Notes: generated from the sequence alone by a model not told the origin. A stretch of DNA of 64,000 nt from Pseudomonas asplenii (GCF_001293465.1 NZ_JSYZ01000014.1:62001-126000); one strand, 5' to 3'. Shown: positions 1-9,044, counted from the first letter of the stretch. Translations and numbers: made by a program.

Positions 1-62
1 GCGATGATCGGCCACTTGCTCTGGGCCGGGACGTAGTAATGCTCGTGGGTTGGAGTCGCCAT
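1..62 (-). CDS. coxC: cytochrome c oxidase subunit III, N-terminus only (cut by window edge)
   Basis: Only the first 20 codons are inside the window. They read MATPTHEHYYVPAQSKWPII, which matches the start of proteobacterial subunit III of aa3/caa3-type cytochrome c oxidase, a membrane protein that stabilises the catalytic subunit. It follows ctaG on the same strand 33 bases downstream, as expected for the last gene of a coxB-coxA-ctaG-coxC operon. Assignment rests on this short N-terminus and on gene order. Confidence 0.85.
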   Translation of the reverse strand, partial: MATPTHEHYYVPAQSKWPII

Positions 63-95
63 CTATTGTTCTCCTTGTCGGGCACGCCGACTGGC

Positions 96-644
96 CTACC
101 CTCCCGAGTGGGCCCCGGGTGGGTTGTGGGCGGTGATGTCGAACAGCGTGTAGGCCAGCGTCAGGTGCTTCACATCCCTGGGCATGTCACGGTCAACGAT
201 GAAACGGACCGGCATCTCGACCCGCTCCCCGGGCTTGAGCGTCTGCTGGGTGAAGCAGAAACATTCGGTCTTGTGGAAATACACCGCCGCATTGCCCGGG
301 GAAATGCTCGGGATGGCCTGGGCCTTCATCACCCGGTCGGTAGGGTTGTAGGCGACGAAGATCATCTCGTTCACGGCACCGGGGTGGACGTCGATCCGGT
401 CGGCCTTGGGGTAGAACGCCCAGACCATGTCCACCGCGTTGGTGGAGAGGAACTGCACGCCGATCTGGCGCGAGGCATCCACCACCTGCTCACCCTCGTA
501 CTGGCCGGCGGTCTTGCCATTGATGCCGAACGCCTTGCACATCACGTCGTAGATCGGCACCAGGGCGAAGCCGAAGGCGAACATCGCCACCACCACCAGC
601 AGCAGTCGGCTGACCAGGCGCCTGAGTGAAACCGAGTCGCTCAT
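96..644 (-). CDS. ctaG: cytochrome c oxidase assembly protein CtaG/Cox11
   Basis: Copper chaperone that delivers copper to the CuB site of oxidase subunit I. The 182-residue protein has one N-terminal membrane anchor (about residues 9-31, rich in Leu, Val and Phe). A soluble periplasmic Cox11 domain follows, with the conserved copper-binding pair in ECFCFTQQ and the family sequence KPGERVEMPV. Length is normal for Cox11. It starts 16 bases after the coxA stop and is followed by coxC, so it belongs to the oxidase operon. The call is firm. Confidence 0.96.
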   Translation of the reverse strand: MSDSVSLRRLVSRLLLVVVAMFAFGFALVPIYDVMCKAFGINGKTAGQYEGEQVVDASRQIGVQFLSTNAVDMVWAFYPKADRIDVHPGAVNEMIFVAYNPTDRVMKAQAIPSISPGNAAVYFHKTECFCFTQQTLKPGERVEMPVRFIVDRDMPRDVKHLTLAYTLFDITAHNPPGAHSGG

Positions 645-660
645 CGGACGGTCCTCCCGG

Positions 661-2250
661 TCACTTCACTTCCGGCGGCGTGGTGAAGGTGTGGTACGGC
701 GCCGGCGACGGAATGCTCCACTCCAGGCCCTCGGCACCGTCCCACGGCTTGGCCGGCGCTGCCGGGCCGCCACGGATGCACTTGATGACGATGAACAGGA
801 ACAGCAACTGCGTGGTGCCGAACATGAAGCCACCGATCGACGAGACCATGTTGAAGTCGGCGAACTGCAGGTTGTAGTCGGGAATCCGCCGCGGCATACC
901 GGCAAGGCCGACGAAGTGCATCGGGAAGAAGGTCAGGTTCATGCCGACGAACGACAGCCAGAAATGCAGCTTGCCCAGGGTTTCGTCGTACATGTGGCCG
1001 GTCCACTTCGGCAGCCAGTAGTAGGCCGAGGCGAAGATGCCGAAGATCGCCCCCGGCACCAGCACGTAGTGGAAGTGCGCCACCACGAAGTAGGTGTCCT
1101 GGTACTGGAAATCCGCCGGCGCGATCGCCAGCATCAGCCCGGAGAAGCCGCCGATGGAGAACAGGATGACGAACGCCACGGCGAACAGCATCGGCGTCTC
1201 GAAAGTCAGCGAACCCTGCCACATGGTGCTGACCCAGTTGAACACCTTCACCCCGGTCGGCACCGCGATCAGCATGGTCGCGTACATGAAGAACAGCTCG
1301 CCCACCAGCGGGATGCCGACCACGAACATGTGGTGCGCCCAGACGATGAACGACAGGAAGGCGATGCTCGCCGTGGCGTAGACCATCGAGGTGTAGCCGA
1401 ACAGCGGCTTGCGCGAGAAGGTCGGGATGATCGCGCTGACGGCGCCGAAGGCCGGCAGGATCATGATGTACACCTCGGGATGGCCGAAGAACCAGAACAC
1501 GTGCTGGAACAGCACCGGGTCACCGCCGCCGGCGGCACTGAAGAAACTGGTGCCGAAGTGGATGTCCATCAGCATCATGGTCACGCAGCCGGCCAGCACC
1601 GGCATCACCGCGATCAGCAGGAAGGCGGTGATCAGCCAGGTCCAGACGAACAGCGGCATCTTCATCAACGTCATGCCCGGGGCCCGCAGGTTGAGGATGG
1701 TCGAGACCACGTTGATCGCGCCCATGATCGAACTGATGCCCATCAGGTGGATGGCGAAGATGAAATAGGTGACGCTTTCCGGCGCGTAGGTGGTCGACAG
1801 CGGCGCATAGAAGGTCCAGCCGAAGTTCGGTCCGCCACCGGCGCTGAACAGGGTCGAGACCAGCAGGCCGAACGCCGCCGGCAGCAGCCAGAAGCTGAAG
1901 TTGTTCATCCGCGGCAGGGCCATGTCCGGCGCGCCGATCATCAACGGGATCATCCAGTTGGCGAGGCCGACGAAGGCCGGCATCACCGCGCCGAAGACCA
2001 TCACCAGGCCATGCATGGTGGTCATCTGGTTGAAGAACGCCGGCTGCACGATCTGCAGGCCGGGCTGGAACAGCTCGGCGCGGATCACCATGGCGAACGA
2101 GCCGCCGATCAGGAACATGGCGAAACTGAACCACAGGTACAGCGTGCCGATATCCTTGTGGTTGGTGGTCAGCACCCAGCGCATCAGGCCCTTGGCGGGA
2201 CCGTGGGCGTGGTCACCGGCGTGACCATGGTCATCGATCACAGCACTCAT
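661..2250 (-). CDS. ctaD: cytochrome c oxidase subunit I
   Basis: Catalytic heme-copper subunit of the aa3/caa3 oxidase. It reduces O2 to water at the heme a3-CuB centre and pumps protons across the inner membrane. The 529-residue protein has about a dozen hydrophobic helices. Heme a and CuB ligand regions are visible: MTTMHGLVMVFG, FWFFGHPEVYIMILP with the His-Tyr pair, and VVAHFHYVLVPGAIFG. The start MSAVIDDHGHAGDHAHG is His-rich, as in other Pseudomonas copies. It lies 55 bases after coxB, in the operon coxB-ctaD-ctaG-coxC. Confidence 0.98.
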   Translation of the reverse strand: MSAVIDDHGHAGDHAHGPAKGLMRWVLTTNHKDIGTLYLWFSFAMFLIGGSFAMVIRAELFQPGLQIVQPAFFNQMTTMHGLVMVFGAVMPAFVGLANWMIPLMIGAPDMALPRMNNFSFWLLPAAFGLLVSTLFSAGGGPNFGWTFYAPLSTTYAPESVTYFIFAIHLMGISSIMGAINVVSTILNLRAPGMTLMKMPLFVWTWLITAFLLIAVMPVLAGCVTMMLMDIHFGTSFFSAAGGGDPVLFQHVFWFFGHPEVYIMILPAFGAVSAIIPTFSRKPLFGYTSMVYATASIAFLSFIVWAHHMFVVGIPLVGELFFMYATMLIAVPTGVKVFNWVSTMWQGSLTFETPMLFAVAFVILFSIGGFSGLMLAIAPADFQYQDTYFVVAHFHYVLVPGAIFGIFASAYYWLPKWTGHMYDETLGKLHFWLSFVGMNLTFFPMHFVGLAGMPRRIPDYNLQFADFNMVSSIGGFMFGTTQLLFLFIVIKCIRGGPAAPAKPWDGAEGLEWSIPSPAPYHTFTTPPEVK

Positions 2251-2305
2251 GTCCTGTCTCCTGCAGAGGTTTGAACCGGACGGCCCGGGAACACGATGGG
2301 CCCGG

Positions 2306-3433
2306 TCATTTGCTTTCTGCCTGTTTCAACGCCAGCACGTCTTTCGGCGTGACCATGTCGCCCTTGTTGTTGCCCCAGGCGTTGCGCTCGTAAGTGACGA
2401 CCGCGGCGATATCGACTTCCGAAAGCTGCTTGCCGAAAGCCGCCATCGCGGTACCCGGCTTGCCGTGGAAGACCAGGCTCAGGTGGGCTTCCTTGGGCCC
2501 GGTGGCGATTTTCGAGCCCTTGAGCGCCGGGAACATCGGCGGCAGGCCCTGGCCTTCGGCCTGGTGACAGGCGACGCAGGTGGTGTGGTAGATCTTGTCG
2601 CCACGGGCCACCAGCTCGTCGAGGGTCCATTCCTTGCTGGTCAGTTCCTTGAGCTTGGCCGCCTCGGCCTTGCGCTCGGTCAGCCAGGCGTCGTAGTCGG
2701 CAGGGGATTTCACGTCGACGACGATGGGCATGAAACCGTGGTCCTTGCCGCACAGCTCGGCGCACTGGCCACGGTAGATGCCGGGCTTGTCGACCTTGGT
2801 CCAGGCCTCGTTGACGAAACCGGGGATGGCGTCGCGCTTGACCGCGAAGGCCGGCACCCACCAGGAGTGGATCACGTCGGCGGCGGTCACCAGGAAACGC
2901 ACCTTCACCCCCGCCGGCAGCACCAGCGGCTGGTCGACCTCGAGCAGGTAGTGCTCGCCCTTGGCGGCCTGGTTGTGGATCTGGTCCTGGGGCGTGGCCA
3001 GGTTGCTGAAGAACTCGACGTCCTGGCCCAGGTACTTGTAGTGCCACTTCCACTGGTAACCGGTGATCTGGATGTCCACGTCCGATTCGCTGGTGTCGTA
3101 CATCCTGATCAGCGTGGCGGTGGCCGGAATCGCCATGGCCACCAGGATCAGCAGCGGCACGACGGTCCAGAGGATCTCCACCGTGGTGCTTTCGTGGAAG
3201 CGGGCGGCCACCTGGCCGGTGGAGCGGCGGTGAATGATCATCGACCAGAACATCGCCCCGAAGACGATGACACCGATCACCACGCAGATCCAGAAGATGG
3301 TCATGTGCAGGTCGAAGACCGCGTGACTGACCTCGGTCGCCCCCTGCGTCATATTCGTGGTCCAGGCGGCTTGCGCCTGGCTGAATAACGACCACAACAG
3401 CAGGCCCATCCAGACCCGTGGATGTCGCATCAT
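2306..3433 (-). CDS. coxB: cytochrome c oxidase subunit II with fused cytochrome c domain (caa3 type)
   Basis: Electron-entry subunit of the oxidase. The 375-residue protein has a signal peptide ending near QAQA, two membrane helices, a cupredoxin domain with CuA ligands in QCAELCGKDHGFMP, and a C-terminal class I cytochrome c domain with the heme motif CVACH followed by a MFPAL axial-Met segment. The extra heme domain makes the enzyme a caa3 type that can accept electrons from soluble cytochrome c. AAGGGGAA lies upstream of ATGATG; I chose the first ATG. It is the first gene of the minus-strand operon. Confidence 0.97.
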   Translation of the reverse strand: MMRHPRVWMGLLLWSLFSQAQAAWTTNMTQGATEVSHAVFDLHMTIFWICVVIGVIVFGAMFWSMIIHRRSTGQVAARFHESTTVEILWTVVPLLILVAMAIPATATLIRMYDTSESDVDIQITGYQWKWHYKYLGQDVEFFSNLATPQDQIHNQAAKGEHYLLEVDQPLVLPAGVKVRFLVTAADVIHSWWVPAFAVKRDAIPGFVNEAWTKVDKPGIYRGQCAELCGKDHGFMPIVVDVKSPADYDAWLTERKAEAAKLKELTSKEWTLDELVARGDKIYHTTCVACHQAEGQGLPPMFPALKGSKIATGPKEAHLSLVFHGKPGTAMAAFGKQLSEVDIAAVVTYERNAWGNNKGDMVTPKDVLALKQAESK

Positions 3434-3793
3434 TGCGCGTTCCCCTTATCGTTCTTGTTATCCCGTCGGCTTTCACCTGGGGCAAAGGGGAATGGTCGGA
3501 CTACGCACGCGGACCATTCGGTCTTGCCGAAACACAAAGCCGGACGTCATCAGCTAACTCCATACAAAACCGAGTATAGACAGCGACCGGGACCACGCAA
3601 TGCAATACAAAAAATGAACCTGTCAGTTTCCTGAAAGCCACGAATGGCGTGGGCTGTAGCGAAATGATGGCAATTCAATATAACGCACGCATATAACCAT
3701 GAAATAATTATTACAAATACGTCTTAACAGCTTTTATAACCCAGCTACCTTATGGTCTCCCTTTTTCCCTTTGTATTACCGACTGGAGCATTC
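3434..3793. other. divergent intergenic region between coxB and a conserved hypothetical gene
   Basis: A 360-base stretch without a gene. It must hold the promoter of the leftward cox operon and that of the rightward small gene. The half near 3660-3750 is noticeably AT-rich compared with the surrounding genes. I saw no strong inverted repeat and no convincing sigma-70 pair, so I assign no individual sites. Confidence 0.5.
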
Positions 3794-4444
3794 ATGAACA
3801 CCGCCGCATTGCGCGAGCAAATACAACGTGCACATCAACACGAAGCCGAAACCGGCCAATTGACGCGACAACTGGAAGTTCAACTGCCGCACCTGCACCC
3901 TGCCATTCAATTACCGGAGATCGATGCCACGGGAGTCATGACCCGTTTTGTAACCGCCTACATCGAGCTGGTCCCCGACCTGCTGGATGCCGCCAATTCG
4001 GTCGCCCGCGAAGCGGGTATCGAATCGCAGATCAAACCTGTGCTGAAAATTGCCGAGCAGTTCTTCCTGCAACCGCCCAGCATTCTCGAAGGCCATGTCG
4101 GCCTCGACGGCCTGCTGGACGAAGCCTATCTGGCACATCGCCTGGTGGAGGAGGTCAACGATCTGTACATCGTGCATTTCGGCCAGTCGCTGATCCCGCT
4201 GAACACCACCGTGGCCAACCTGATCGCCCACCAGTTGATCGGCGAAGCGTTCGCCAACCAACTGGATGAAGCGGTGCATCACGCGGTCGATGAAATGCTC
4301 GACGAGGAGAGTTTCGCCCTCGAATCGGTGGAAGCCTATCGCGACCGCCTCAACAGCCCGGACACGGAAGCGGCGTGGAAACGCTGGCCTTGCCTGTCCC
4401 GCCAACTGGGTGTGGAGCTGGAACTGGAACAGCCCGCCGCCTGA
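3794..4444 (+). CDS. conserved hypothetical protein next to the cox operon
   Basis: A 216-residue, mainly helical, soluble, acidic protein with no signal peptide or membrane segment and no motif I recognise. A longer in-frame reading from 3752 exists, but the ATG at 3794 is preceded by GGAG and gives the N-terminus MNTAALREQIQRAHQHEAET, so I use it. A gene of this kind occupies the same place, divergent from coxB, in P. aeruginosa. That conserved linkage is the only functional hint, and a role in oxidase biology is not shown by the sequence. Confidence 0.8.
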   Translation: MNTAALREQIQRAHQHEAETGQLTRQLEVQLPHLHPAIQLPEIDATGVMTRFVTAYIELVPDLLDAANSVAREAGIESQIKPVLKIAEQFFLQPPSILEGHVGLDGLLDEAYLAHRLVEEVNDLYIVHFGQSLIPLNTTVANLIAHQLIGEAFANQLDEAVHHAVDEMLDEESFALESVEAYRDRLNSPDTEAAWKRWPCLSRQLGVELELEQPAA

Positions 4445-4460
4445 CCTTGCCGCTGCGCAC

Positions 4461-5999
4461 CTAGACCGTCGACCCCACACCGGTCGTGGTGCGCAGGCGA
4501 CCCTCCAGACGCCGTTTCAACCCACGGGATTCGATCACCAGCCGCGAGCCCTTGGCCGCGTTGGCGCGCCCCCATTCCTCGAGCAGTTCCAGGCAGGAAT
4601 GGTCGATGTAGGTCAGGTTGCTCAGTGGCACATGCAGCGTGGTTCCCGGCGGCACCTTCGACAGCACCTGAGTCAGTACCGGCACCTTGAGAAAGGTCGC
4701 CGCCCCGGTCAGGCGCAGTTCCTGCTCGCCTTCACTCGGCAGGTCCACCAGGCTGACCTTCAGCCGCGAGGCCTTCCAGGCCAGCTTCGCCAGGGTCAGG
4801 CCGAAACCGATCAGCACGCCGGTCAGCAGGTCGGTGAAGACGATCGCCAATGCCGTCGCGGCATAGGTGAACATCGGCATCCGCCCGTAGCGGCCCAGGC
4901 TGCGGAAGACCTTGAGGTCGACCAGCTTCAACCCGGTGAACACCAGCACGCCGGCCAGGCTCGCCACCGGAATGCTCTGCAGCACGCTCGCCAGCAACAG
5001 CACGAAGGCCAGCAGCCAGAGGCCATGGAGCATGGTCGACAGGCGGGTGCGGGCGCCAGCCTGGACGTTGGCCGAACTGCGCACGATCACCCCGGTCATC
5101 GGCAATGCCCCAAGCAGGCCGCAGAGCATGTTGCCGACCCCTTGCGCCGACAGCTCGCGGTCGAAGTCGGAGCGCTGGCCGTCATGCATGCGGTCGACCG
5201 CCGCCGCCGAGAGCAGGGTTTCGGCACTGGCGATGAAGGCCACGGCAAAGGCCGCGACCAGGATCGCCGGGTCGGCCAGGTTGAGCAGGTCGGCCGGACG
5301 CAGCCAGTCGATGGCCTCGGCCAGGTTCTCCGGCACCTCCACGCGGCGTACCGGCAACGCCAGCACCAGGCTCACCAGTGTCGCCAGGCCCACGCCCAGC
5401 AGGGCGCCCGGCACGAAGCGCAGGCGCTGTGGCTTGAACTTCTCCCAGAGCCACATCACCAGGATCGTCAGCAGGCCCAGCAAGCCGGCCTGCCAGCCGA
5501 TGCCGGCACCGACCAGCGGCAGGGCCTTGCCCAGGGCCTGGGGAAAGCCCAGCAGGTTGTCCAGGCCCGAAGGCAAGGGCGATGCGTCGAACATCACATG
5601 GATCTGCGACAGCACGATCAGCACGCCAATACCGGCGAGCATCCCGTACACCACGGCCGGAGCGGTAACCCGGAACCAGCAGCCCAGGCGCAGGCGCCCG
5701 GCGAGCAGTTGCAGCAGGCCGGCCAGCAGCAGGATCGGCCCGAGCATGGCGAGGCCATGCTGGCGCACCAGTTCGAACACCAGCACCGCCAGGCCCGCGG
5801 CCGGACCGCTGACCTGCAACGGCGAACCCGCCAGCCAGCCGACCACCAGGCCACCGACGATACCGGTGATCAATCCCTTGGCCGGCGGCACGCCGGACGC
5901 GATGGCGATTCCCATGCACAGCGGCAGGGCGACCAGGAACACCACCACGGAAGCCAGCAGCTCCCGGGGTAAAACAGCTTTCAGTTGCGCAGCACGCAT
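4461..5999 (-). CDS. SulP-family anion transporter, probably bicarbonate
   Basis: Inner-membrane SulP/SLC26 transporter of 512 residues: roughly a dozen hydrophobic segments (residues ~15-400), then a C-terminal STAS domain ending in a charged tail. The start MRAAQLKAVLPREL at 5999 has AGGAG seven bases upstream, so the 20 extra codons of the open frame are excluded. The neighbour on the same strand is a beta-carbonic anhydrase. SulP-carbonic anhydrase pairs and fusions are known in bacteria and point to HCO3- transport rather than sulfate. The family is certain; the substrate is inferred from context. Confidence 0.9.
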   Translation of the reverse strand: MRAAQLKAVLPRELLASVVVFLVALPLCMGIAIASGVPPAKGLITGIVGGLVVGWLAGSPLQVSGPAAGLAVLVFELVRQHGLAMLGPILLLAGLLQLLAGRLRLGCWFRVTAPAVVYGMLAGIGVLIVLSQIHVMFDASPLPSGLDNLLGFPQALGKALPLVGAGIGWQAGLLGLLTILVMWLWEKFKPQRLRFVPGALLGVGLATLVSLVLALPVRRVEVPENLAEAIDWLRPADLLNLADPAILVAAFAVAFIASAETLLSAAAVDRMHDGQRSDFDRELSAQGVGNMLCGLLGALPMTGVIVRSSANVQAGARTRLSTMLHGLWLLAFVLLLASVLQSIPVASLAGVLVFTGLKLVDLKVFRSLGRYGRMPMFTYAATALAIVFTDLLTGVLIGFGLTLAKLAWKASRLKVSLVDLPSEGEQELRLTGAATFLKVPVLTQVLSKVPPGTTLHVPLSNLTYIDHSCLELLEEWGRANAAKGSRLVIESRGLKRRLEGRLRTTTGVGSTV

Positions 6000-6175
6000 G
6001 ACGAATCTCCTGAGGATTTCTTCAGGCATGGCAAAGCCAGACCGCTCTGTGGCAGTCATGGCAGAACCTTATCGATTGAGAAGAGCTTTAGGCAGAAGTG
6101 ACCTGTCCCGGCAATACCGCTCCCTTCTGACGACGTCGACGGCCGTCAAAAGGGCGAATACCGCCGAGCCCGGCT

Positions 6176-6907
6176 CTAGAAGCGTGCCTTGGGCGTCGCG
6201 CAGGGGATGGGGTGGGTGCCATCCAGAGGCAGGAAATCGCCCCGGTCCGCGTCGTAGGCTTTGATTTCGCTGGTTTCGATGTTGTACACCCAGCCATGGA
6301 TGAACAGATGCCCGCTGGCGATGCGCGAGGCCACCGAAGGGTGGGTACGCAGGTGCTGCAGTTGGGCGATCACGTTCTCTTCGGTCACCACGTGCATGCT
6401 TTCACGTTCGTCGGCGCAATTGCAGTTGTCATGGACCATGGTGCGTGCCACCTCGGCATGCCGCAGCCAGGCCTTTACCGTGGGCATCTTGTCCAGGCTT
6501 TCAGGGTTCAGCACCGCGCGCATGGCGCCGCAGTCCGAGTGGCCGCAGATAATGATGTGCTGCACGCCAAGGGCGAGTACGGCGTACTCGATGGCGGTGG
6601 ACACACCACCGTTCATCTGGCCGTAAGGTGGCACCACGTTGCCGACGTTGCGGGTGACGAACAGGTCGCCGGGGCCGGTCTGGGTGATGAGTTCGGGAAC
6701 GATGCGCGAGTCGGCGCAAGTGATGAACATGGCCCGGGGAGCCTGGGCCGTGGCGAGTTTCTTGAAAAGTTCTTCCTGCTGCGGAAAGACTTCATGGTGA
6801 AAACGCAGAAAACCATCGACGATATGTTGCAGTGCTGCATCGGCGCTTTCGGTCTCGGGGAGCACTGAAGCCGACGCAGCCAACGGCTGTTTATCCTTGT
6901 CACTCAT
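6176..6907 (-). CDS. beta-class carbonic anhydrase
   Basis: Zinc enzyme interconverting CO2 and bicarbonate. The 243-residue protein shows the beta-class signature TCADSRIVPE (first zinc Cys plus the Asp-Arg dyad) and the second zinc site HSDCGAM, with a typical hydrophobic FVTRNVGNVV strand between them. An N-terminal extension of about 30 polar residues precedes the fold. It is transcribed toward the SulP gene 176 bases downstream, and the two may supply bicarbonate together. There is no signal peptide, so it is cytoplasmic. Confidence 0.96.
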   Translation of the reverse strand: MSDKDKQPLAASASVLPETESADAALQHIVDGFLRFHHEVFPQQEELFKKLATAQAPRAMFITCADSRIVPELITQTGPGDLFVTRNVGNVVPPYGQMNGGVSTAIEYAVLALGVQHIIICGHSDCGAMRAVLNPESLDKMPTVKAWLRHAEVARTMVHDNCNCADERESMHVVTEENVIAQLQHLRTHPSVASRIASGHLFIHGWVYNIETSEIKAYDADRGDFLPLDGTHPIPCATPKARF

Positions 6908-7165
6908 GATTCATCCTCTTTACGGGCGGATTTAAGGGGATTTTCCTGATTTGGCTTGCTCAGGGCCAGCGTTCTTCGGGTCAGCGCGCCCGATTCCTTG
7001 AACACTACCTGCAAAAACACAGGCCTGGTCACCATAACCGTGGAAACTTAACTCAAACTGAATCAGAGGCTCTAGGACGGGTGTTCCACATCACTCCCGA
7101 GGGACAGTCCCGACGCCAGCCATCACGAAGAAGCATTATATGGCATGCCTCATCCAAAGCTTACG

Positions 7166-8224
7166 TCAGAGCAGTGACATCTGCGCTCCCGGCGGGCAGA
7201 AAAGGCTGCAATCGAGGTTGAAACCGTCCCGGCGGTCCAGACCCAGGCGCTTGAGGGCCTTGGCGAAGCGCTGGGCGAGCAGGTCGGCGAACGGTCCCTC
7301 GCCACGCATCCGCGCACCGAAGCGGCTGTCGTACAGCTCGCCGCCGCGGCTCTGGCGGATCAGGCTGAGGACATGGGCCGCCCGCTGCGGGTAATGCGCG
7401 GCCAGCCATTCCTCGAACAGCGGCGCCACCTCCAGCGGCAGCCGCAACATCATGTAGGCGGCGCTCCGGGCACCGGCGGCATGGGCCTCGCCGAGCAGGC
7501 TTTCGAGTTCGCTGTCGTTGATCATCGGAATCATCGGCGAGCACAGCACGCCCACCGGAATGCCTGCCTCGCGCATCACCCGGATTGCCCGCAGGCGCGC
7601 CCTGGGTGCCGCGGCGCGGGGTTCGAGGATGCGCTTGAGTTCGTCGTCCAGGGTGGTCAGGCTGATCATCACCGCCACCAGCCGCTGCCGGGCCAGCTCC
7701 GCCAGCAGGTCGAGGTCACGCAGGATCAGCGCGCCCTTGGTCACGATCGTCACCGGATGCCGGTAACGCAGCAGCACTTCGAGGGTCTGCCGGGTCAGCC
7801 GGTGCTCGCGCTCGATCGGCTGGTAGGGGTCGGTATTGGAACCCAGGTTGATCGGCGCGCAGCGGTAGCCCGGTTTCGACAGCTGCTGTTCGAGCACCGC
7901 CGGCGCGTTGCTCTTGGCGATCAGCCGGGTCTCGAAATCCAGGCCCGGCGACATGTCCCAGTAGGCGTGGCTGGGCCGCGCGTAGCAGTAGATGCAGCCG
8001 TGCTCGCAACCGCGATAGGGGTTGATGGAGCGGTCGAAGGGCAGGTCCGGCGAGGTATTGCGGGTGATGATGGTCTTCGCCGTCTCGATGCGCACCTCGG
8101 TGCCCTGGGTTGGCGGCACCTCCTGGTACCAGCCGTCGTCCTCGACCACCGAGCGGCTCGGCGCGAAGCGGTTGTGCGGGTTGCTCGCGGTGCCACGACC
8201 GCGTGGCGGGAGAGGAGTGGACAT
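7166..8224 (-). CDS. radical SAM protein, PA0069 / SplB-like family, SOS-controlled
   Basis: A 352-residue radical SAM enzyme with the [4Fe-4S] motif CEHGCIYC (C-x3-C-x2-C) near residue 75 in the context NPYRGCEHGCIYCYARPSH. This is the signature of the family related to spore photoproduct lyase and known in Pseudomonas as PA0069. The start MSTPLPPRGRG sits 15 bases inside a perfect LexA operator (8240-8255), so the gene should be induced by DNA damage. The substrate is unknown; a DNA-lesion role is suggested by the regulation and the SplB relationship, not proven. It is monocistronic here. Confidence 0.93.
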   Translation of the reverse strand: MSTPLPPRGRGTASNPHNRFAPSRSVVEDDGWYQEVPPTQGTEVRIETAKTIITRNTSPDLPFDRSINPYRGCEHGCIYCYARPSHAYWDMSPGLDFETRLIAKSNAPAVLEQQLSKPGYRCAPINLGSNTDPYQPIEREHRLTRQTLEVLLRYRHPVTIVTKGALILRDLDLLAELARQRLVAVMISLTTLDDELKRILEPRAAAPRARLRAIRVMREAGIPVGVLCSPMIPMINDSELESLLGEAHAAGARSAAYMMLRLPLEVAPLFEEWLAAHYPQRAAHVLSLIRQSRGGELYDSRFGARMRGEGPFADLLAQRFAKALKRLGLDRRDGFNLDCSLFCPPGAQMSLL

Positions 8225-8239
8225 TGGCGAAGCCCTTGA

Positions 8240-8255
8240 CTGTATTTATATACAG
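8240..8255. promoter_or_regulatory. LexA (SOS) box
   Basis: The sequence CTGTATTTATATACAG is a perfect CTG-N10-CAG palindrome with the AT-rich core of the gamma-proteobacterial LexA consensus. It ends 15 bases upstream of the radical SAM start codon, a position where bound LexA would block transcription. The rightward phosphatase gene begins about 140 bases away on the other side, so the leftward gene is the likely target. Confidence 0.9.
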
Positions 8256-8396
8256 TAATCGAGCAGGCGGGATCTGACCAGCACTCGCCGACCTGCGGGC
8301 TTCACCGACGAATCTTTGACATGAGCCTCACAGGCTTTTGATCCCTCGGGGGGCATGCTGCGTGCCAGTCTCCCCTCTCTCCCGGGTCACCCTGTC

Positions 8397-9044
8397 ATGT
8401 CCATCACTCGTGCCCTCGCGATCCTGTGCATCACCCTGAGCAGCCTGTTCATGCTGGCCCAGGCCCAAGCCGACAGCACCTTCGTCCGCCCGCCCCAGTG
8501 GGCCCAGCCGGTCGGCGACAAATACAACCTGAACCAGATGAGCCCGACGCTCTACCGCAGCGCACTGCCGGACGCCGATGCCCTGCCGCTGCTGGAACAG
8601 CTGAAGATCGGCACGGTGATCAACTTCCTGCCGGAGTCGGACGCCAGCTGGCTGGTGACCCCCAACGTCAAGAAAGTGCAACTGCCCTACCGCACCAACC
8701 ATGTCGACGACGCCGACGTGCTGGCCGCCCTGCGGGCGATCAGGGACGCCGAAGGCCACGGCCCGGTGCTGATGCATTGCAAGCACGGCTCCGATCGCAC
8801 CGGCTTGATGGCGGCCATGTACCGGGTGGTCGTCCAGGGCTGGAGCAAGGAGGACGCCCTGGCCGAAATGACTCAGGGTGGCTTTGGCGAAAGTTCCCAC
8901 CATAAGGACGGCATTCGCTACATGATGAAGGCCGATATCGACAAACTTCGCACGGCCCTGGCCAATGGCGATTGCAGCACCAGCCCATTCGCCACCTGCA
9001 ATGTGCAGAACTGGTTCAAGTCAGCTTCGGCCAACGCCCACTGA
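8397..9044 (+). CDS. TpbA-like periplasmic dual-specificity tyrosine phosphatase
   Basis: A 215-residue exported phosphatase. It has a signal peptide (MSITRALAILCITL... to about AQAQA), the family segment MSPTLYRSALPDADALPLL, and the catalytic P-loop VLMHCKHGSDRTG (C-x5-R) with the Cys near residue 133. The general acid region NHVDDAD is also present. The whole layout resembles P. aeruginosa TpbA, which dephosphorylates the diguanylate cyclase TpbB and limits biofilm. No tpbB-like gene is adjacent, so that partner is not supported here. The ATG at 8397 is chosen because it starts the signal peptide. The 3' end overlaps the convergent peptidase gene by 24 bases. Confidence 0.9.
   Translation: MSITRALAILCITLSSLFMLAQAQADSTFVRPPQWAQPVGDKYNLNQMSPTLYRSALPDADALPLLEQLKIGTVINFLPESDASWLVTPNVKKVQLPYRTNHVDDADVLAALRAIRDAEGHGPVLMHCKHGSDRTGLMAAMYRVVVQGWSKEDALAEMTQGGFGESSHHKDGIRYMMKADIDKLRTALANGDCSTSPFATCNVQNWFKSASANAH

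Noticed and set aside
691-2274. Long open frame on the plus strand opposite ctaD (527 codons)
   Set aside because: It is antisense to a certain gene, has His/Asp/Arg-rich low-complexity composition typical of GC-rich shadow frames, and matches no family.
3752-3793. Longer start for the gene at 3794
   Set aside because: The upstream part (VSLFPFVLPTGAF) lacks a ribosome site, while GGAG stands right ahead of the ATG at 3794.
4266-5972. 568-codon plus-strand frame opposite the SulP gene
   Set aside because: Gln/His/Arg-rich shadow of a clear transporter gene, and it overlaps the preceding gene out of frame.
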